A stretch of DNA of 64,000 bases from Asticcacaulis benevestitus DSM 16100 = ATCC BAA-896 (GCF_000376105.1 NZ_AQWM01000015.1:37526-101525); one strand, 5' to 3'. Numbered from the stretch's first letter, positions 45,819 to 55,528 are shown. Translations and numbers: made by a program. Notes: generated from the letters alone by a model not told the origin.

Positions 45819-47321
45819 CTAAGCCGGCGTATAGGGCGGTATCTCCAGGACAGCGCCGCGTATCGTATCGCGCATCGTGTTGAAGTGCTGGTCAGCCACC
45901 GCCTCGCTGACGAGGCGGGCCATCGGGTCGTAATCGGTGGGGATTATGTTTTGCCCCAGCATAACGGCCAGCCAGCTTGAAGCCTGGAACAAGTCGCCGC
46001 GTGTGAGCACTATGCGTGACGTTGCTCTAAACTGATCAAGTTTGTAGGTCAGGCTGTCCGGTATCTCCATTGTGCGGCAATAGCGCCAGAAGGCTGAATC
46101 GTCGCGTTCCGTTGCCTTGTAATGCAGGATGAGGAAGTCACGGATCGCATCGTATTCGGCCGCGACCGCACGATTGTACTGTTCTGCCGTCAGAGGGTTG
46201 AAATGCGTGTCCGGCCATAGATCGAGTAGCTTGATCAGGCCCGAATGGATCAAGTGGATGCTAGTGGATTCGAGTGGCTCCAGGAAGCCTCCGGAAAGTC
46301 CGATCGCAATGACGTTCTTGTTCCAGAAGGTTTTCCTGCGGCCTGTCTTGAAGCGGACAAATCTGGGTTCTGCCAGTGCCTCACCATCGAGATTGGCCAA
46401 CAAGGTGCCCGCGGCCTCGTCATCGCTCATGAAGGGGGAGGCGAAGACGTGGCCATTGCCGGTGCGGTGCGCTAGGGGAATGCGCCATTGCCAGCCGGCG
46501 CTGCGCGCGGTCGAGCGCGTGTACGGTGTGAAAGGTTCGCTACGTGCGCTGGGGACGAAGGCTGCGCTATCGCAAGGCAGAAAAGCGCTCCAGTCTATGA
46601 AGCCGCTTTTCAAGGTTTTTTCGATCAGCAGGGCGGAGAGGCCGGAACAATCGATGAAGAGATCTCCTTCGATCGAGGCGCCATTTTCAAGCTCAAGCCT
46701 CGTTATGAAGCCGGTGTCCGGATTCTGCTCAATATGTTTGATTTTTCCTTCGCTGCGGACCACGCCTCTCGCTTCGGCGAAACGTCGCAGGTAAGCGGCG
46801 TAAAGGCCGGCGTCGAAGTGGTACGCGTAGCCGAGTGTGGACAATACGGATCCATCGCGTTTAGGGTGCGCAAACCGGTTATGGCGCGCGGCCATGCACG
46901 TTAATGAATAGTCCTCAAAGGTTTCATTGTGGCCAGCAAGCCGGCGCCGGGTCAGATGATGCTGGAAGGCAGTGCGTCCGATCGGCGCTCCAATGGTGCC
47001 GAACGGATGGATGTAGCTGTGGTCAAGACGTGTCCAGTCGCGAAACTCGATACCGAGTTTGAACGTCGCTTTGGTTTCGCGCATGAAATCGGCTTCATCG
47101 ATCCCAAGCAGCCGGTTGAAGTCCAGAATATAGGGTATAGTCGCTTCACCGACGCCAATCGTCCCGATCTGTTCCGACTCAACCAGCGTAAGGCTGCCGA
47201 GCGCGCCTCCGGTCACTTTTGAGATGAGGGCCGCAGACATCCAGCCGGCCGTGCCGCCCCCGACGATGACGATTCGTTGTTGGGCGTACGAAGCCTGTGT
47301 TGAGGTGGATGGATTATGCAT
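45819..47321 (-). CDS. flavin-dependent tryptophan halogenase family protein
   Basis: 500 aa from ATG 47321, chosen because GAGG lies six bases upstream; the frame starts at 47333. Hallmarks of PrnA-type halogenases: the FAD motif IVGGGTAGW (about 19-27), GVGEATIP, the lysine in ATFKLGIEF (Lys88, matching the catalytic lysine), WQWRIP (277-282) and LEPLESTSIHL. It needs a flavin reductase for FADH2. The gene is divergent from a TonB-dependent receptor, an arrangement frequent in Caulobacter and relatives, where halogenation has not been shown. Confidence 0.93.
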   Translation of the reverse strand: MHNPSTSTQASYAQQRIVIVGGGTAGWMSAALISKVTGGALGSLTLVESEQIGTIGVGEATIPYILDFNRLLGIDEADFMRETKATFKLGIEFRDWTRLDHSYIHPFGTIGAPIGRTAFQHHLTRRRLAGHNETFEDYSLTCMAARHNRFAHPKRDGSVLSTLGYAYHFDAGLYAAYLRRFAEARGVVRSEGKIKHIEQNPDTGFITRLELENGASIEGDLFIDCSGLSALLIEKTLKSGFIDWSAFLPCDSAAFVPSARSEPFTPYTRSTARSAGWQWRIPLAHRTGNGHVFASPFMSDDEAAGTLLANLDGEALAEPRFVRFKTGRRKTFWNKNVIAIGLSGGFLEPLESTSIHLIHSGLIKLLDLWPDTHFNPLTAEQYNRAVAAEYDAIRDFLILHYKATERDDSAFWRYCRTMEIPDSLTYKLDQFRATSRIVLTRGDLFQASSWLAVMLGQNIIPTDYDPMARLVSEAVADQHFNTMRDTIRGAVLEIPPYTPA

Positions 47322-48061
47322 GGAGAACCTCATAGCAGGTTGCGGCTGAGAAAATACATATCATAACTATTGAGGCCCATGGTATTGGCGCGCTATCGCC
47401 ACCATCTTTGCTTCGCAAGTTTATATTTACTTATTTATATATATTATAATTCAAGGGCATAAAGGATATTTCTTATGTCGAGTATGCCGTGATGGGCGCA
47501 AATCTTCCGAGCCGCAGCAAAAAACAGCATGACAAATTTTCATATATAAATACGCGCCTTATTGGCATGTTGTTGGTGTTGACCTAAGGGATGCTTTGTA
47601 AGGGGCATTTCATAAGTAATTTGTATGGCCAATAGTGTATTTGGCAACACAGGTTTGGCGACTTGTCACGGACTTATATTTCATAAGTGATAGGAAAAAT
47701 GCGAAATATGGAGCCTTGTGCGAAAAATACCACAGCCACGGTCGCGTGGTATTGTCGCATAATGGTGCATTTAAAAATCATAAATTATTGAATTATATAA
47801 TTAAAATATACATCTTGAGGGAATAACCGGTGATCGTATACTGTAGCCTAATAAATTGGTCATATCGTATCATTGATTAAATAAACCAATTTTTTTAAAT
47901 GGCGTTGACAGCAAGAATTGTGAGAGTATTGTGACAAATTGTTGCAATTGCGTCATTATTTATTGTAAATTGGCTATATTGCAAGCAACGCGTCAATTTA
48001 TTCAACAAAATTGAATCTAATACATGTATTTGAATCGCCAAATACAGTTAGGGGAATCCAT
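47322..48061. promoter_or_regulatory. AT-rich divergent promoter region between halogenase and receptor
   Basis: About 740 bp, strongly AT-rich compared with its flanks. TTGACA at 47905-47910 with TATTGT 16 bp later (47927-47932) is a possible housekeeping promoter toward the receptor. AGGGGA precedes the receptor ATG at 48062. A small open frame (47635-47826) shows no coding features. No structured RNA was recognised. Confidence 0.4.
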
Positions 48062-50791
48062 ATGAATTACAAACAATGCGTGCTGGTTACAACAGCGCTC
48101 ACGAGTATTCTCGTCGGCGGTGGAGCAATGGCGCAAGAGGCTGCCGGTTCTGCCGATGCGGCGACCGAAGTGGTGGTGACGGGTATCCGCCACAGCCTTC
48201 AGAACTCCATCAAGGCCAAAAAGACAACGGATGCTATCGTCGACGTGATCACAGCCGAGGATGTTGGCAAGTTCCCGGACACGAACGTCGCTGAATCGCT
48301 CTCGCACTTGCCCGGCTTTGCGGTCGACCGTCAGTTTGGTGAAGGTGAAAAGGTTTCGATTCACGGCACCGATCCGGCTCTGAATCGTATCTTCATCGAC
48401 GGACACGCCATCGCCTCGGCCGACTGGGGTGGCAACCCCAACGACATCACCGGACGTACGTTCAACTATGCCATGCTGGCGCCGGAAATCATCGGTCAGG
48501 CGAAGGCCTACAAGAGCCCGGAAGCCTGGATCGACGAAGGTTCGCTCGGCGGCACCGTGATGATCGAAACGCGCAAGCCCCTGGATCTGCGCTCGGGAAC
48601 GCTCTCGGCTTCAGCCGGCTACGAGTACAATGACCGTTCGGAAAAGGGCAATGCCCGCGGTTCCGTACTCTACAGCTGGAAGAACGACGCGCATAACTTC
48701 GGCGTGCTTGTGGCGGCCACCTACGACAAGCAAAACCTCTATCGTGCCGGCATTGAATATTTCGGTTACAGCACCGGTGGGGATCTCGACGGCAGCTTCG
48801 CGACCACCAAGGACTCGAGCGGCAAGATCACGGCCGTGACCGGCCCGAACATCAATGGCGCCGCGCCGACACCCGCCTCCTACGCGGAGATGAACGCTGC
48901 GCGTATGCCGTGCTGTATGAACTTTGCTTACTTCGACCAGACACGCGAACGCAAGGGCCTGAACGTTGCCGTTCAGTGGAAGCCCAGCGATGACTCTGAG
49001 GTCACGCTGACGGCGCTGCATATTGACGGTGACTACACCAACTTCAGCCAGTCCGAATATTCGGTCGCAAGCTGGGCTGGTAACCGTGCGTACGACATCT
49101 CGGTCGGCAACGGCATTGTAACCGGTGCAACGGTCGGCGCTACGCCTTACGTGCACTTCAACCCGGCCAACCCGACCGCTGCCACGAGCTACGACCCCAA
49201 CGCCCAACTCGATACCAACCTGCGCAAGACACAGGTCCTGACCGACAGCATCAATCTGGCGGGCAAGATCAATCTGGGCGCCTGGAAGCTTTCGGGTAAC
49301 GCGGGTTGGACAAAGGCGACTGGTGGTAAGAACCCTGAATATCTCGCCAGCTTCCAGACGGATGCCGGCTTCACCTTCGGCTTCGATCAAAATCACACCA
49401 ACGTAAACTACACGTCCGATCCGTCGGATCCGACCACCTTCTTCAAGGGTGATCTGCGCGATATGACGGTCAACGGCGTGAAGGGTTATTATACCCAGAT
49501 CGGCGGCATCGCTTACGAAAAATATACCGACCAGGAGAAGTATGGTCAGGTCGACGCGGCCTATACCCGCGAAGGTTTGTTCAACAAGGTTTTGTTTGGT
49601 CTGAAATACTCTGACCACGACAATGGCTCATGGAGCCACGGCAGCGCCATCTATCTGCAGCAAGAAACCGATCTGTCGGATTATGACTGGACGCTGTCGC
49701 CAGCGAACCTGTTCAGTGGCCTAGGCGCTTCAGGCAATGCCACGCAGTTCGCCACCATGACCCGCGAAGGCGTGGTGTCGATGCTCAATGGCGGCGTCTA
49801 CAAGGACCAGGGCGATAACTACGGCGCCATGTTCAATGTCAACGAAACCAACGCCGCAGCCTATGGCCAGGTAAATTTCTCTGACGGCAAGGCCCACGGT
49901 AACATGGGTGTACGAGTCGTAAAAACGCGTGATCAGTCGGACTATTGGTCCTCCAGCGACAATGGCGCCACGTTTACGCCCCAGTCGGTTGTTCAGGACT
50001 ATACCGACATTCTGCCTTCGGTGAACCTGGTTTACGATCTGTCCGACAACCTTCTGCTGAAGGCCGGTGCCGCCAAGGTCATGGCCCGCCCCCGCTACGG
50101 CCAACTGGCTGGTTCGTTTACTCTCGACGATCAAAAGCTGACAGGCGGTGGCGGCAACCCTTATCTGGATCCATACCGGTCGCTGAACCTTGAAGGCTCG
50201 GTTGAGTATTACTTCGGCAAAGGCGGTCTGCTGTCGGCTGAAAGCTTCTTCCGTGACATTTCGTCCTACATTATCACGAAGACGGACGATCTTTCGCTCT
50301 ACAACGTAACTGAAGGCAAGATGACGACCTACGCCGTTAGCTCGCCGTTCAACGCGCAAAATGCCAAGGTTCATGGCCTGGCATTGCAAGCGCAAACCGA
50401 CATCGCCTGGGGTTTCGGAATTTCGACCAACGTAACCTATGCAGAGGCGAATACCGGCACCAAGGAATACTATATGCCGTATCTGTCCAAGTATACGGTC
50501 AACGTCATTCCTTACTATGAGAAGGGTCCGTGGCAGGCTCGTCTGAGCTACAGCTACCGTACGAAGTACTTCACGGCGATCGGTCGTAAGGGTTCCAAGG
50601 ACTTCACCGATTCTTACACACAGGTCGATCTGTCCGCCAGCTACGACATCAATGACCGCATCTCCTTCTACGCCAAGGGGCTGAACCTGCTCGACGAGAC
50701 CTATTATCAGTTCTCTTCGGTCACGATTGCGCCGACCAGCTTCTACAAGAATGGTCGCCAATTTATGGTCGGCTTTAACTACAAGATGTAA
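48062..50791 (+). CDS. TonB-dependent receptor (no STN domain)
   Basis: 909 aa from ATG 48062, which has AGGGGA seven bases upstream; the frame is open to 48011 without a better start. The signal peptide ends GGAMAQEA. TonB-box/plug: ATEVVVTGIRHSLQNSIKAK, VAESLSHLPGFAVDR, DPALNRIFIDGHAI. The barrel ends YKNGRQFMVGFNYKM with a terminal methionine rather than phenylalanine or tryptophan. The long IxxIKxKK-type oligosaccharide TBDR style and the neighbouring halogenase suggest carbohydrate uptake. Monocistronic, with a strong terminator. Confidence 0.94.
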   Translation: MNYKQCVLVTTALTSILVGGGAMAQEAAGSADAATEVVVTGIRHSLQNSIKAKKTTDAIVDVITAEDVGKFPDTNVAESLSHLPGFAVDRQFGEGEKVSIHGTDPALNRIFIDGHAIASADWGGNPNDITGRTFNYAMLAPEIIGQAKAYKSPEAWIDEGSLGGTVMIETRKPLDLRSGTLSASAGYEYNDRSEKGNARGSVLYSWKNDAHNFGVLVAATYDKQNLYRAGIEYFGYSTGGDLDGSFATTKDSSGKITAVTGPNINGAAPTPASYAEMNAARMPCCMNFAYFDQTRERKGLNVAVQWKPSDDSEVTLTALHIDGDYTNFSQSEYSVASWAGNRAYDISVGNGIVTGATVGATPYVHFNPANPTAATSYDPNAQLDTNLRKTQVLTDSINLAGKINLGAWKLSGNAGWTKATGGKNPEYLASFQTDAGFTFGFDQNHTNVNYTSDPSDPTTFFKGDLRDMTVNGVKGYYTQIGGIAYEKYTDQEKYGQVDAAYTREGLFNKVLFGLKYSDHDNGSWSHGSAIYLQQETDLSDYDWTLSPANLFSGLGASGNATQFATMTREGVVSMLNGGVYKDQGDNYGAMFNVNETNAAAYGQVNFSDGKAHGNMGVRVVKTRDQSDYWSSSDNGATFTPQSVVQDYTDILPSVNLVYDLSDNLLLKAGAAKVMARPRYGQLAGSFTLDDQKLTGGGGNPYLDPYRSLNLEGSVEYYFGKGGLLSAESFFRDISSYIITKTDDLSLYNVTEGKMTTYAVSSPFNAQNAKVHGLALQAQTDIAWGFGISTNVTYAEANTGTKEYYMPYLSKYTVNVIPYYEKGPWQARLSYSYRTKYFTAIGRKGSKDFTDSYTQVDLSASYDINDRISFYAKGLNLLDETYYQFSSVTIAPTSFYKNGRQFMVGFNYKM

Positions 50792-50855
50792 GTGCACACG
50801 CACTTGCTCTAAGGTCCGTTGGCTTACCTTTCCCCGGTACACCCAATGCGGCAGA

Positions 50856-50909
50856 TGGGACTTCAGGAGGCGCTACCCTATTGGCGCCTCTTGGGGTCCC
50901 ATTTTTTTT
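50856..50909 (+). terminator. Rho-independent terminator after the receptor
   Basis: Two-part stem: TGGGAC (50856-50861) pairs with GTCCCA (50896-50901), and GAGGCGC (50867-50873) with GCGCCTC (50884-50890). Eight T residues follow (50902-50909). It lies 64 bp after the receptor stop. Confidence 0.88.
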
Positions 50910-51130
50910 GCCGTTAAACTCCTTATGTTTGAGGCACTCAAATGTGGCCCTCGACAATCGCGTTGCATTGTCGATGAATATTAGAACGCGTCCCCAAAGG
51001 TCTAATATTACCGTTAAATTTACAATATATTATTTATAAACAATCCCTTAACTATAGATTATTCTTTACAACAAAGTGAAGTCCTTTAAATTGGGCTTTC
51101 TACTCAACTGCTACTATTCCGGGTGACAAA

Positions 51131-51925
51131 ATGCGTAAGACCAGTGCTTTTCTTTCGACCTCAATCGGCATGCTTATGGCGGGTTCAGCCTTTGCACAAA
51201 CGACGGTGAAGGAGGTGGACATTCGCGCTCTCGTTCCCCACTGCGAAGCCCCAGCAGCGTCAGTGCTGATTGGCAGAATCGATTGCAAGGCGTCGGCCTG
51301 TAGCGCGATGTCCGGCGATTCTAACGGCAAGATGTCAGGTCTGATGGCAATGGCTCAGATGGCGCAAGGGAACGACCTCGTTGATCTGAGCCAGCTCGGC
51401 GCTGGCACGGCAAGCGCGCTCACCACGGCCCTGAACACGACGGGTTGTTTCAAAGTGCAGGATCGAGGCGATATTGAAAGCCTGAAAAAAGCCGCCGAGG
51501 ACGCTGGCATCGAATTCAAGGCAAGGCCGGTTGATTATCTGGTCACCGGCACGATCACCTCCGTCAGCTCGCAGACGAATTCCAACAACCTGGCGGGCGG
51601 CATCATCCCGGTGGTCGGCGCTTTCAAGAAGACAAAGAAGCACGCAGACCTCACGATCGATATTCGCGTGATCGACGCCCACACCTCCGAGGTGGCCTTG
51701 TCCAAGACCTTCCAGGTGTCGAGCGAGCGCTCCAACTGGTCGTTTGGTGGCGGCGGCTATTCGAACGGCTTGATGCTGGGGGGCGTGTCTTCCACGAAAT
51801 CCCCCGAATTGGATTCGGTCGCCAATGAAGTCGTCATCAACGCGACCGGCTATCTCGCTGAGAACCTGGCTGGTCCGAATGTGACCGCCCATGCGCAAAC
51901 CCTGCCGCAACCGGCAAAGAAATAG
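51131..51925 (+). CDS. CsgG family protein, secreted
   Basis: 264 aa. MRKTSAFLSTSIGMLMAGSAFA is a signal peptide without a lipobox cysteine, unlike classical CsgG. The CsgG domain covers about 75-240: LTTALNTTGCFKVQDRGD, DYLVTGTITSVS, KKHADLTIDIRVIDAHTSEV and NEVVINATGYLAENL. Family members include the curli export pore CsgG and the Caulobacter holdfast-attachment protein HfaB. No curli or hfa genes are adjacent, so the role is open. Two cysteine pairs (HCEAP, IDCKASAC) precede the domain. Confidence 0.85.
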   Translation: MRKTSAFLSTSIGMLMAGSAFAQTTVKEVDIRALVPHCEAPAASVLIGRIDCKASACSAMSGDSNGKMSGLMAMAQMAQGNDLVDLSQLGAGTASALTTALNTTGCFKVQDRGDIESLKKAAEDAGIEFKARPVDYLVTGTITSVSSQTNSNNLAGGIIPVVGAFKKTKKHADLTIDIRVIDAHTSEVALSKTFQVSSERSNWSFGGGGYSNGLMLGGVSSTKSPELDSVANEVVINATGYLAENLAGPNVTAHAQTLPQPAKK

Positions 51926-52152
51926 TAGTCATAATGGCATACAACTGGGTTTGACTGTTTGAGGACGAAAAACCACTGAGCGTCAGGCTGCTAGCCCCCC
52001 TAAAGAGCTGAAGATAATATTCACGCGTGGGTACGAGCTCACCTTCAGTGGGGGGCGAAAATCTCGAAACCGGCAGCCTTACCATCAGTCGGGCCTCAAA
52101 AGAAAAGCGGATCTTGCCATGGCTTGCGCTAGACGTTAAACGGCTTGACTCT

Positions 52153-52174
52153 ATAATCTACATATGTAGATTAT
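52153..52174. promoter_or_regulatory. 22-bp perfect palindrome over the padR start, probable operator
   Basis: Each half reads ATAATCTACAT and its inverse, giving a perfect 22-bp palindrome centred at 52163/52164. Its right end overlaps the ATG of the PadR gene (52173). TATAAT at 52152-52157 could be the -10 box, so a bound regulator would block transcription. The ATGT/ACAT half-site pattern agrees with known PadR operators. Confidence 0.65.
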
Positions 52175-52487
52175 GAGAATGACGAGAGCACCCAATATCT
52201 CACATCAGACCCGTGCGGTTCTTTCGGCACTTATGATCCAGCCACAGGCTTGGCGCTATGGATATGACCTGTCGAAAGAAACCGGGCTTAAATCTGGCAC
52301 GCTTTATCCACTATTGATCAGGCTTCACGATCAAGGGCTGCTTGAGGCGGAATGGCGCCCTGCTGCAAAGCCGGGCCGCCCACCACGTCATGCGTACCGG
52401 CTAACGAGTGCTGGTGAGGTAACCGCATCTGCTGGCAGTGCGATCGCTCATGTATCAAAGGCCGGGTCAAAAGAAGCCATCGCATGA
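52173..52487 (+). CDS. PadR family transcriptional regulator
   Basis: 104 aa. A winged helix covers nearly the whole protein: TRAVLSALMIQPQAWRYGYD, LSKETGLKSGTLYPLLIRLHDQGLLE (as LKSGTLYPLLIRLHDQG), and the wing GRPPRHAYRLTSAGE. PadR proteins are usually autorepressors of a small operon, often with a transporter or membrane gene. Here the stop overlaps the next gene's ATG (ATGA). ATG 52179 is an alternative start. Confidence 0.93.
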   Translation: MRMTRAPNISHQTRAVLSALMIQPQAWRYGYDLSKETGLKSGTLYPLLIRLHDQGLLEAEWRPAAKPGRPPRHAYRLTSAGEVTASAGSAIAHVSKAGSKEAIA

Positions 52488-53122
52488 GCCTGTCTTCAAC
52501 ATTGATCTTTCTGGCCACCCGAATACTTCCAGACTCTCGAAAGATGTGGGGGGACGCGATGCTGGAGGAATTTAAGTTCATCGATTCCGGACGGGAGTCA
52601 TTCGAATTTGCCCTGGGATGTCTCTGGGCCGCGACCAAGGAAAGGGTGAAGCCGATGAATATAGTTGTTAAAATTGGTCGCTGGAGCGTTGGTGGTGTGA
52701 CTGCGGCCTACGGCATCTTTCATCTCTGCGGCTTTGCACACGCTATCTCAATGGCCTTGGGCAAAACAGGCTCATTCTATAACACGCTCGTTGCCCACCA
52801 ACATCTAGAGGCTGCAGAAAGCTATCGCGCAGCATCGCCAATGTTGGCCCTTTACCTGTTGGCAATGGGTTTGAGTAATTTAACGGCTGCGATCTGCCTC
52901 GTCCGCTGGCGCCCCAGAACTTTCACCTTTGCGTGTCTCGGGGTGTTCGTCACGAGCATGATGTTCACAGCGGCCAGTCTCTGGGATAATTGGGATACGC
53001 TCGTGGGCTGGAGACTGGCGGATCGGGGCTGGCAGTTTATCCCACTGGGCTTATTGGTTGGCGCCGCATACGTATTCTGGCTGTTGGGCAGTCGCAATAA
53101 ATCCCAGGGAATCGCGGCCTGA
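52484..53122 (+). CDS. membrane protein of the PadR operon, function unknown
   Basis: 212 aa. It begins SLSSTLIFLATRILPDSRKM followed by WGDAMLEEFKF, a segment often seen in PadR-linked membrane proteins. About four membrane segments follow (about 66-85, 118-140, 145-165, 185-205). The 4-bp overlap with padR indicates translational coupling. The natural guess is that it is the target of PadR control, perhaps in a stress or drug response; no enzymatic motif was seen. Confidence 0.75.
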   Translation: MSLSSTLIFLATRILPDSRKMWGDAMLEEFKFIDSGRESFEFALGCLWAATKERVKPMNIVVKIGRWSVGGVTAAYGIFHLCGFAHAISMALGKTGSFYNTLVAHQHLEAAESYRAASPMLALYLLAMGLSNLTAAICLVRWRPRTFTFACLGVFVTSMMFTAASLWDNWDTLVGWRLADRGWQFIPLGLLVGAAYVFWLLGSRNKSQGIAA

Positions 53123-53253
53123 GTTCGGCATATGTTCCCGTTTGTTGGCTTGTGCTGCAAGAATGCGCTGGGAGGAATCGCTGGACAATGCGTTACTATT
53201 TAAACGCTTTTTGATGCGAAAGTTTGCTCAACTTTGCTTCGCCTCTTGGAAAG

Positions 53254-53293
53254 AAAAAAAACGGCCGCCTCAATACGCAGATCGAGGCGACCG
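53254..53293 (-). terminator. Rho-independent terminator of the pectin operon
   Basis: On the minus strand CGGTCGCCTC pairs with GAGGCGGCCG (one G-T pair) around a 12-nt loop and is followed by eight T residues (53254-53261 on the plus strand are A). It lies 50 bp past the pectinesterase stop. Confidence 0.88.
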
Positions 53294-53342
53294 AGTACAA
53301 GCAACGTCTGCGGGGGCAGAGTGCTTTAGGCAGAGGCGATAC

Positions 53343-54494
53343 TTACTTGCGGCGAGGATCACCCCACTGGACAAAAAAGGTTTGGTGAATTTTCCGGATA
53401 TCCATGTCCGCTTTCCATTTGATCCCGATGTCCACGTGCCTCGCGCCGGGCCCGTAGGATCCCGTTTCGGAAAAGCGCGAGTCCTGAGGCGCGAAGACGG
53501 CGGTCTTTGAGCCATCCCGTGCGGTGCCGTTCATGCTCGCCCAGTGCGCCGGGTGGATGTGAGCGTCCATATAGCAGTCGATAAAGGAAGCCTGTCCGAT
53601 GGCGTTCGGGTCGGCATAGCGTCCGTCGGGAAAGGCTGTTGTCGGATGCCATGGGCGGCCGAGGGCTATCGAACCATCCGGAACGCCGTCTTCACGCGTA
53701 AGCTTCGAGCGATAGACGACGATCCCTATCGCCTGCGTGATCTGTGTGGAGGGGGCTGCGATAAACGACTGGACGTCATCGGTGACGGTGGGGGCGCGCT
53801 TTCGGCTTTCGACCGTACTGTTCTCGATCAGCACCTGACCATTGCCGAAAATGAAGTCGACATTGCCGGAAATAAAGCTGTCATGGATGAGCACGCGATT
53901 GCCGTTGGCAAACAGGGTGTCCTGATATCCCTTGATGGCGGCGTGGCCGATTACCACCCTATCGCTATGAACATCCAAGAGGAGCGCGACCGCCTGAGAA
54001 TTGGATATCTTGCCCGGATCCGTGTCGGAGCGCGCGTCGTTTGACAGATAATCGAAACTGTTCTCGATCGTTATACCGTCAACCGACACATCCTTGGCGT
54101 CAATGGTCAGGGTGGCGGAGCCGGGGGTGCCCCAATTCTTGCGATGATGATGGCCGGCGGTCTGAGCCACCGCATCGTAATGGAGACGGGTCGACCCCAT
54201 ACCCTGTCCGCGCAGACGCACCTTGTCGCGAAGGATCGTGACCTTCTCGTAATAGCTCCCAGGTTCAATGAGGATGTCAATCCAGTGTCCGGCCGTGTCG
54301 CTGACCGAAGCATTGAGCGCCAGCTGGATGCCGGTGAAGCACCTGGGCTGGGCCGCACAATGGCTGGATACAACATAGCGCACGACATCCGATTTAATGT
54401 CGGTCGGCGTTGCGCAGGCTGGAAATGCCGTCGCCATCAACAAGGCCACAGCGGCGCTTCGAAGAGGGGGCAGGCGTCCATTACGACTGGTCAT
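53343..54494 (-). CDS. pectinesterase (carbohydrate esterase family 8)
   Basis: 383 aa with a signal peptide ending near AFPACA. CE8 right-handed beta-helix motifs are all present: GYQDTLFANG (about 187-196) and GNVDFIFGNG (about 205-214), which carry the two catalytic aspartates, and ALGRPWHP (about 268-275) with the substrate arginine. It demethylates pectin in the periplasm or outside the cell. It is the last gene of the sigma/FecR/receptor/esterase unit, 12 bp after the esterase. Confidence 0.93.
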   Translation of the reverse strand: MTSRNGRLPPLRSAAVALLMATAFPACATPTDIKSDVVRYVVSSHCAAQPRCFTGIQLALNASVSDTAGHWIDILIEPGSYYEKVTILRDKVRLRGQGMGSTRLHYDAVAQTAGHHHRKNWGTPGSATLTIDAKDVSVDGITIENSFDYLSNDARSDTDPGKISNSQAVALLLDVHSDRVVIGHAAIKGYQDTLFANGNRVLIHDSFISGNVDFIFGNGQVLIENSTVESRKRAPTVTDDVQSFIAAPSTQITQAIGIVVYRSKLTREDGVPDGSIALGRPWHPTTAFPDGRYADPNAIGQASFIDCYMDAHIHPAHWASMNGTARDGSKTAVFAPQDSRFSETGSYGPGARHVDIGIKWKADMDIRKIHQTFFVQWGDPRRK

Positions 54495-54506
54495 CTACGG
54501 ATCCCG

Positions 54507-55463
54507 TCATTTATGTTGTAAAAAGAAGTCAATTTTTTCAACAACCTGGCTCAGATAGGGTTCGAAAAGCCAAATGTCGTGAGGTGCGTTGGCTAAGGCG
54601 TAGAACTCATGGCGTACACCATAGGCATCAAGCTTTTTCTCGACCTCTTCGTGGCCGGCCGTAAACCTTGCGATACCGCTGCTGATGATCAGTGTCTGCG
54701 GGGCGTTAGGTGAGACATGATAGGCAGGGCTCGCCTCGCGCCAGGTGGCCGGCACGTCCTCCATGGCGCCCCCCAGCCATTTGGCAGCAGGTGATTGCCT
54801 CCCCGCGGCGTTTTCAAATTTGAGCGCCTGGGGCGTGGTGAAATCGAGCACCCCATCCAGGTCGATCAGAGCCTTGATGCCCGTATTATCAGAAGGTTGC
54901 GATTTGAAGAGGGGGGTATCGGCCGCGAAGGCCAGCAGGGCTGCCATCTGGCCGCCCGACGATGCGCCACCCAGCGCCAAGGTCTCCGTATCAATACCAA
55001 ACGCCTCCGCATGTTGCTTGACCCAGATAATTGCGTCATTGACGTCGATCAGGCCGGCAGGGTAGCCAGCTTCTGGCGCCAGGCGATATTCCGGTAGAAA
55101 AACCGTATAGCCGCGCTGCGCCAGCAGGTTGGCGAGGGCGTAAAAATGCGCTTTGCTGCCTGAACGCCACGCGCCGCCATGAACAAGCACAATCCCTTGC
55201 CGATGATTATGCCCCGGCACAGGTGAGAAAATGTCGATATGTAAGTCCCGGCCGTTGGCCGACTTATAGCTCTGATCAAAGCGTATCTGCTGACCGTTCT
55301 CGAAGGTCGATGCCGGCCATCTGAGCTCCGGATATGTATCCTTATAACCGGCGTAACGCTGGGCGATGGAGTAGCTGTCGTCGACCGGCCGCAGATCGCC
55401 TGCATTTGCCGGAGATGAGACGGCAAGAGTAAGAGACGTAAGGGCCATAAGAAGCGTCTTCAT
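54507..55463 (-). CDS. secreted alpha/beta-hydrolase (esterase)
   Basis: 318 aa. MKTLLMALTSLTLAVSSPANA is a signal peptide. The hormone-sensitive-lipase-like layout has the oxyanion motif VLVHGGAWRSG (about 87-97), the nucleophile in LGGASSGGQMAAL (about 160-172), and an acid/histidine pair late in the protein (ANAPHDIWLFEPY). With a pectin methylesterase next door it is a candidate pectin or xylan deacetylase, which is inference. It starts 65 bp after the receptor stop. Confidence 0.85.
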   Translation of the reverse strand: MKTLLMALTSLTLAVSSPANAGDLRPVDDSYSIAQRYAGYKDTYPELRWPASTFENGQQIRFDQSYKSANGRDLHIDIFSPVPGHNHRQGIVLVHGGAWRSGSKAHFYALANLLAQRGYTVFLPEYRLAPEAGYPAGLIDVNDAIIWVKQHAEAFGIDTETLALGGASSGGQMAALLAFAADTPLFKSQPSDNTGIKALIDLDGVLDFTTPQALKFENAAGRQSPAAKWLGGAMEDVPATWREASPAYHVSPNAPQTLIISSGIARFTAGHEEVEKKLDAYGVRHEFYALANAPHDIWLFEPYLSQVVEKIDFFLQHK

Positions 55464-55528
55464 ACGATAACTTTCAACGGATCGGGAAAACGGACTGCCG
55501 CAAGGATGCGACAGTCCGTGATACGTCC

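Noticed and set aside
47635..47826. 63-residue open frame in the halogenase/receptor spacer
   Set aside because: The region is AT-rich, the frame shows no domain or ribosome-binding site, and it lies where promoters are expected.
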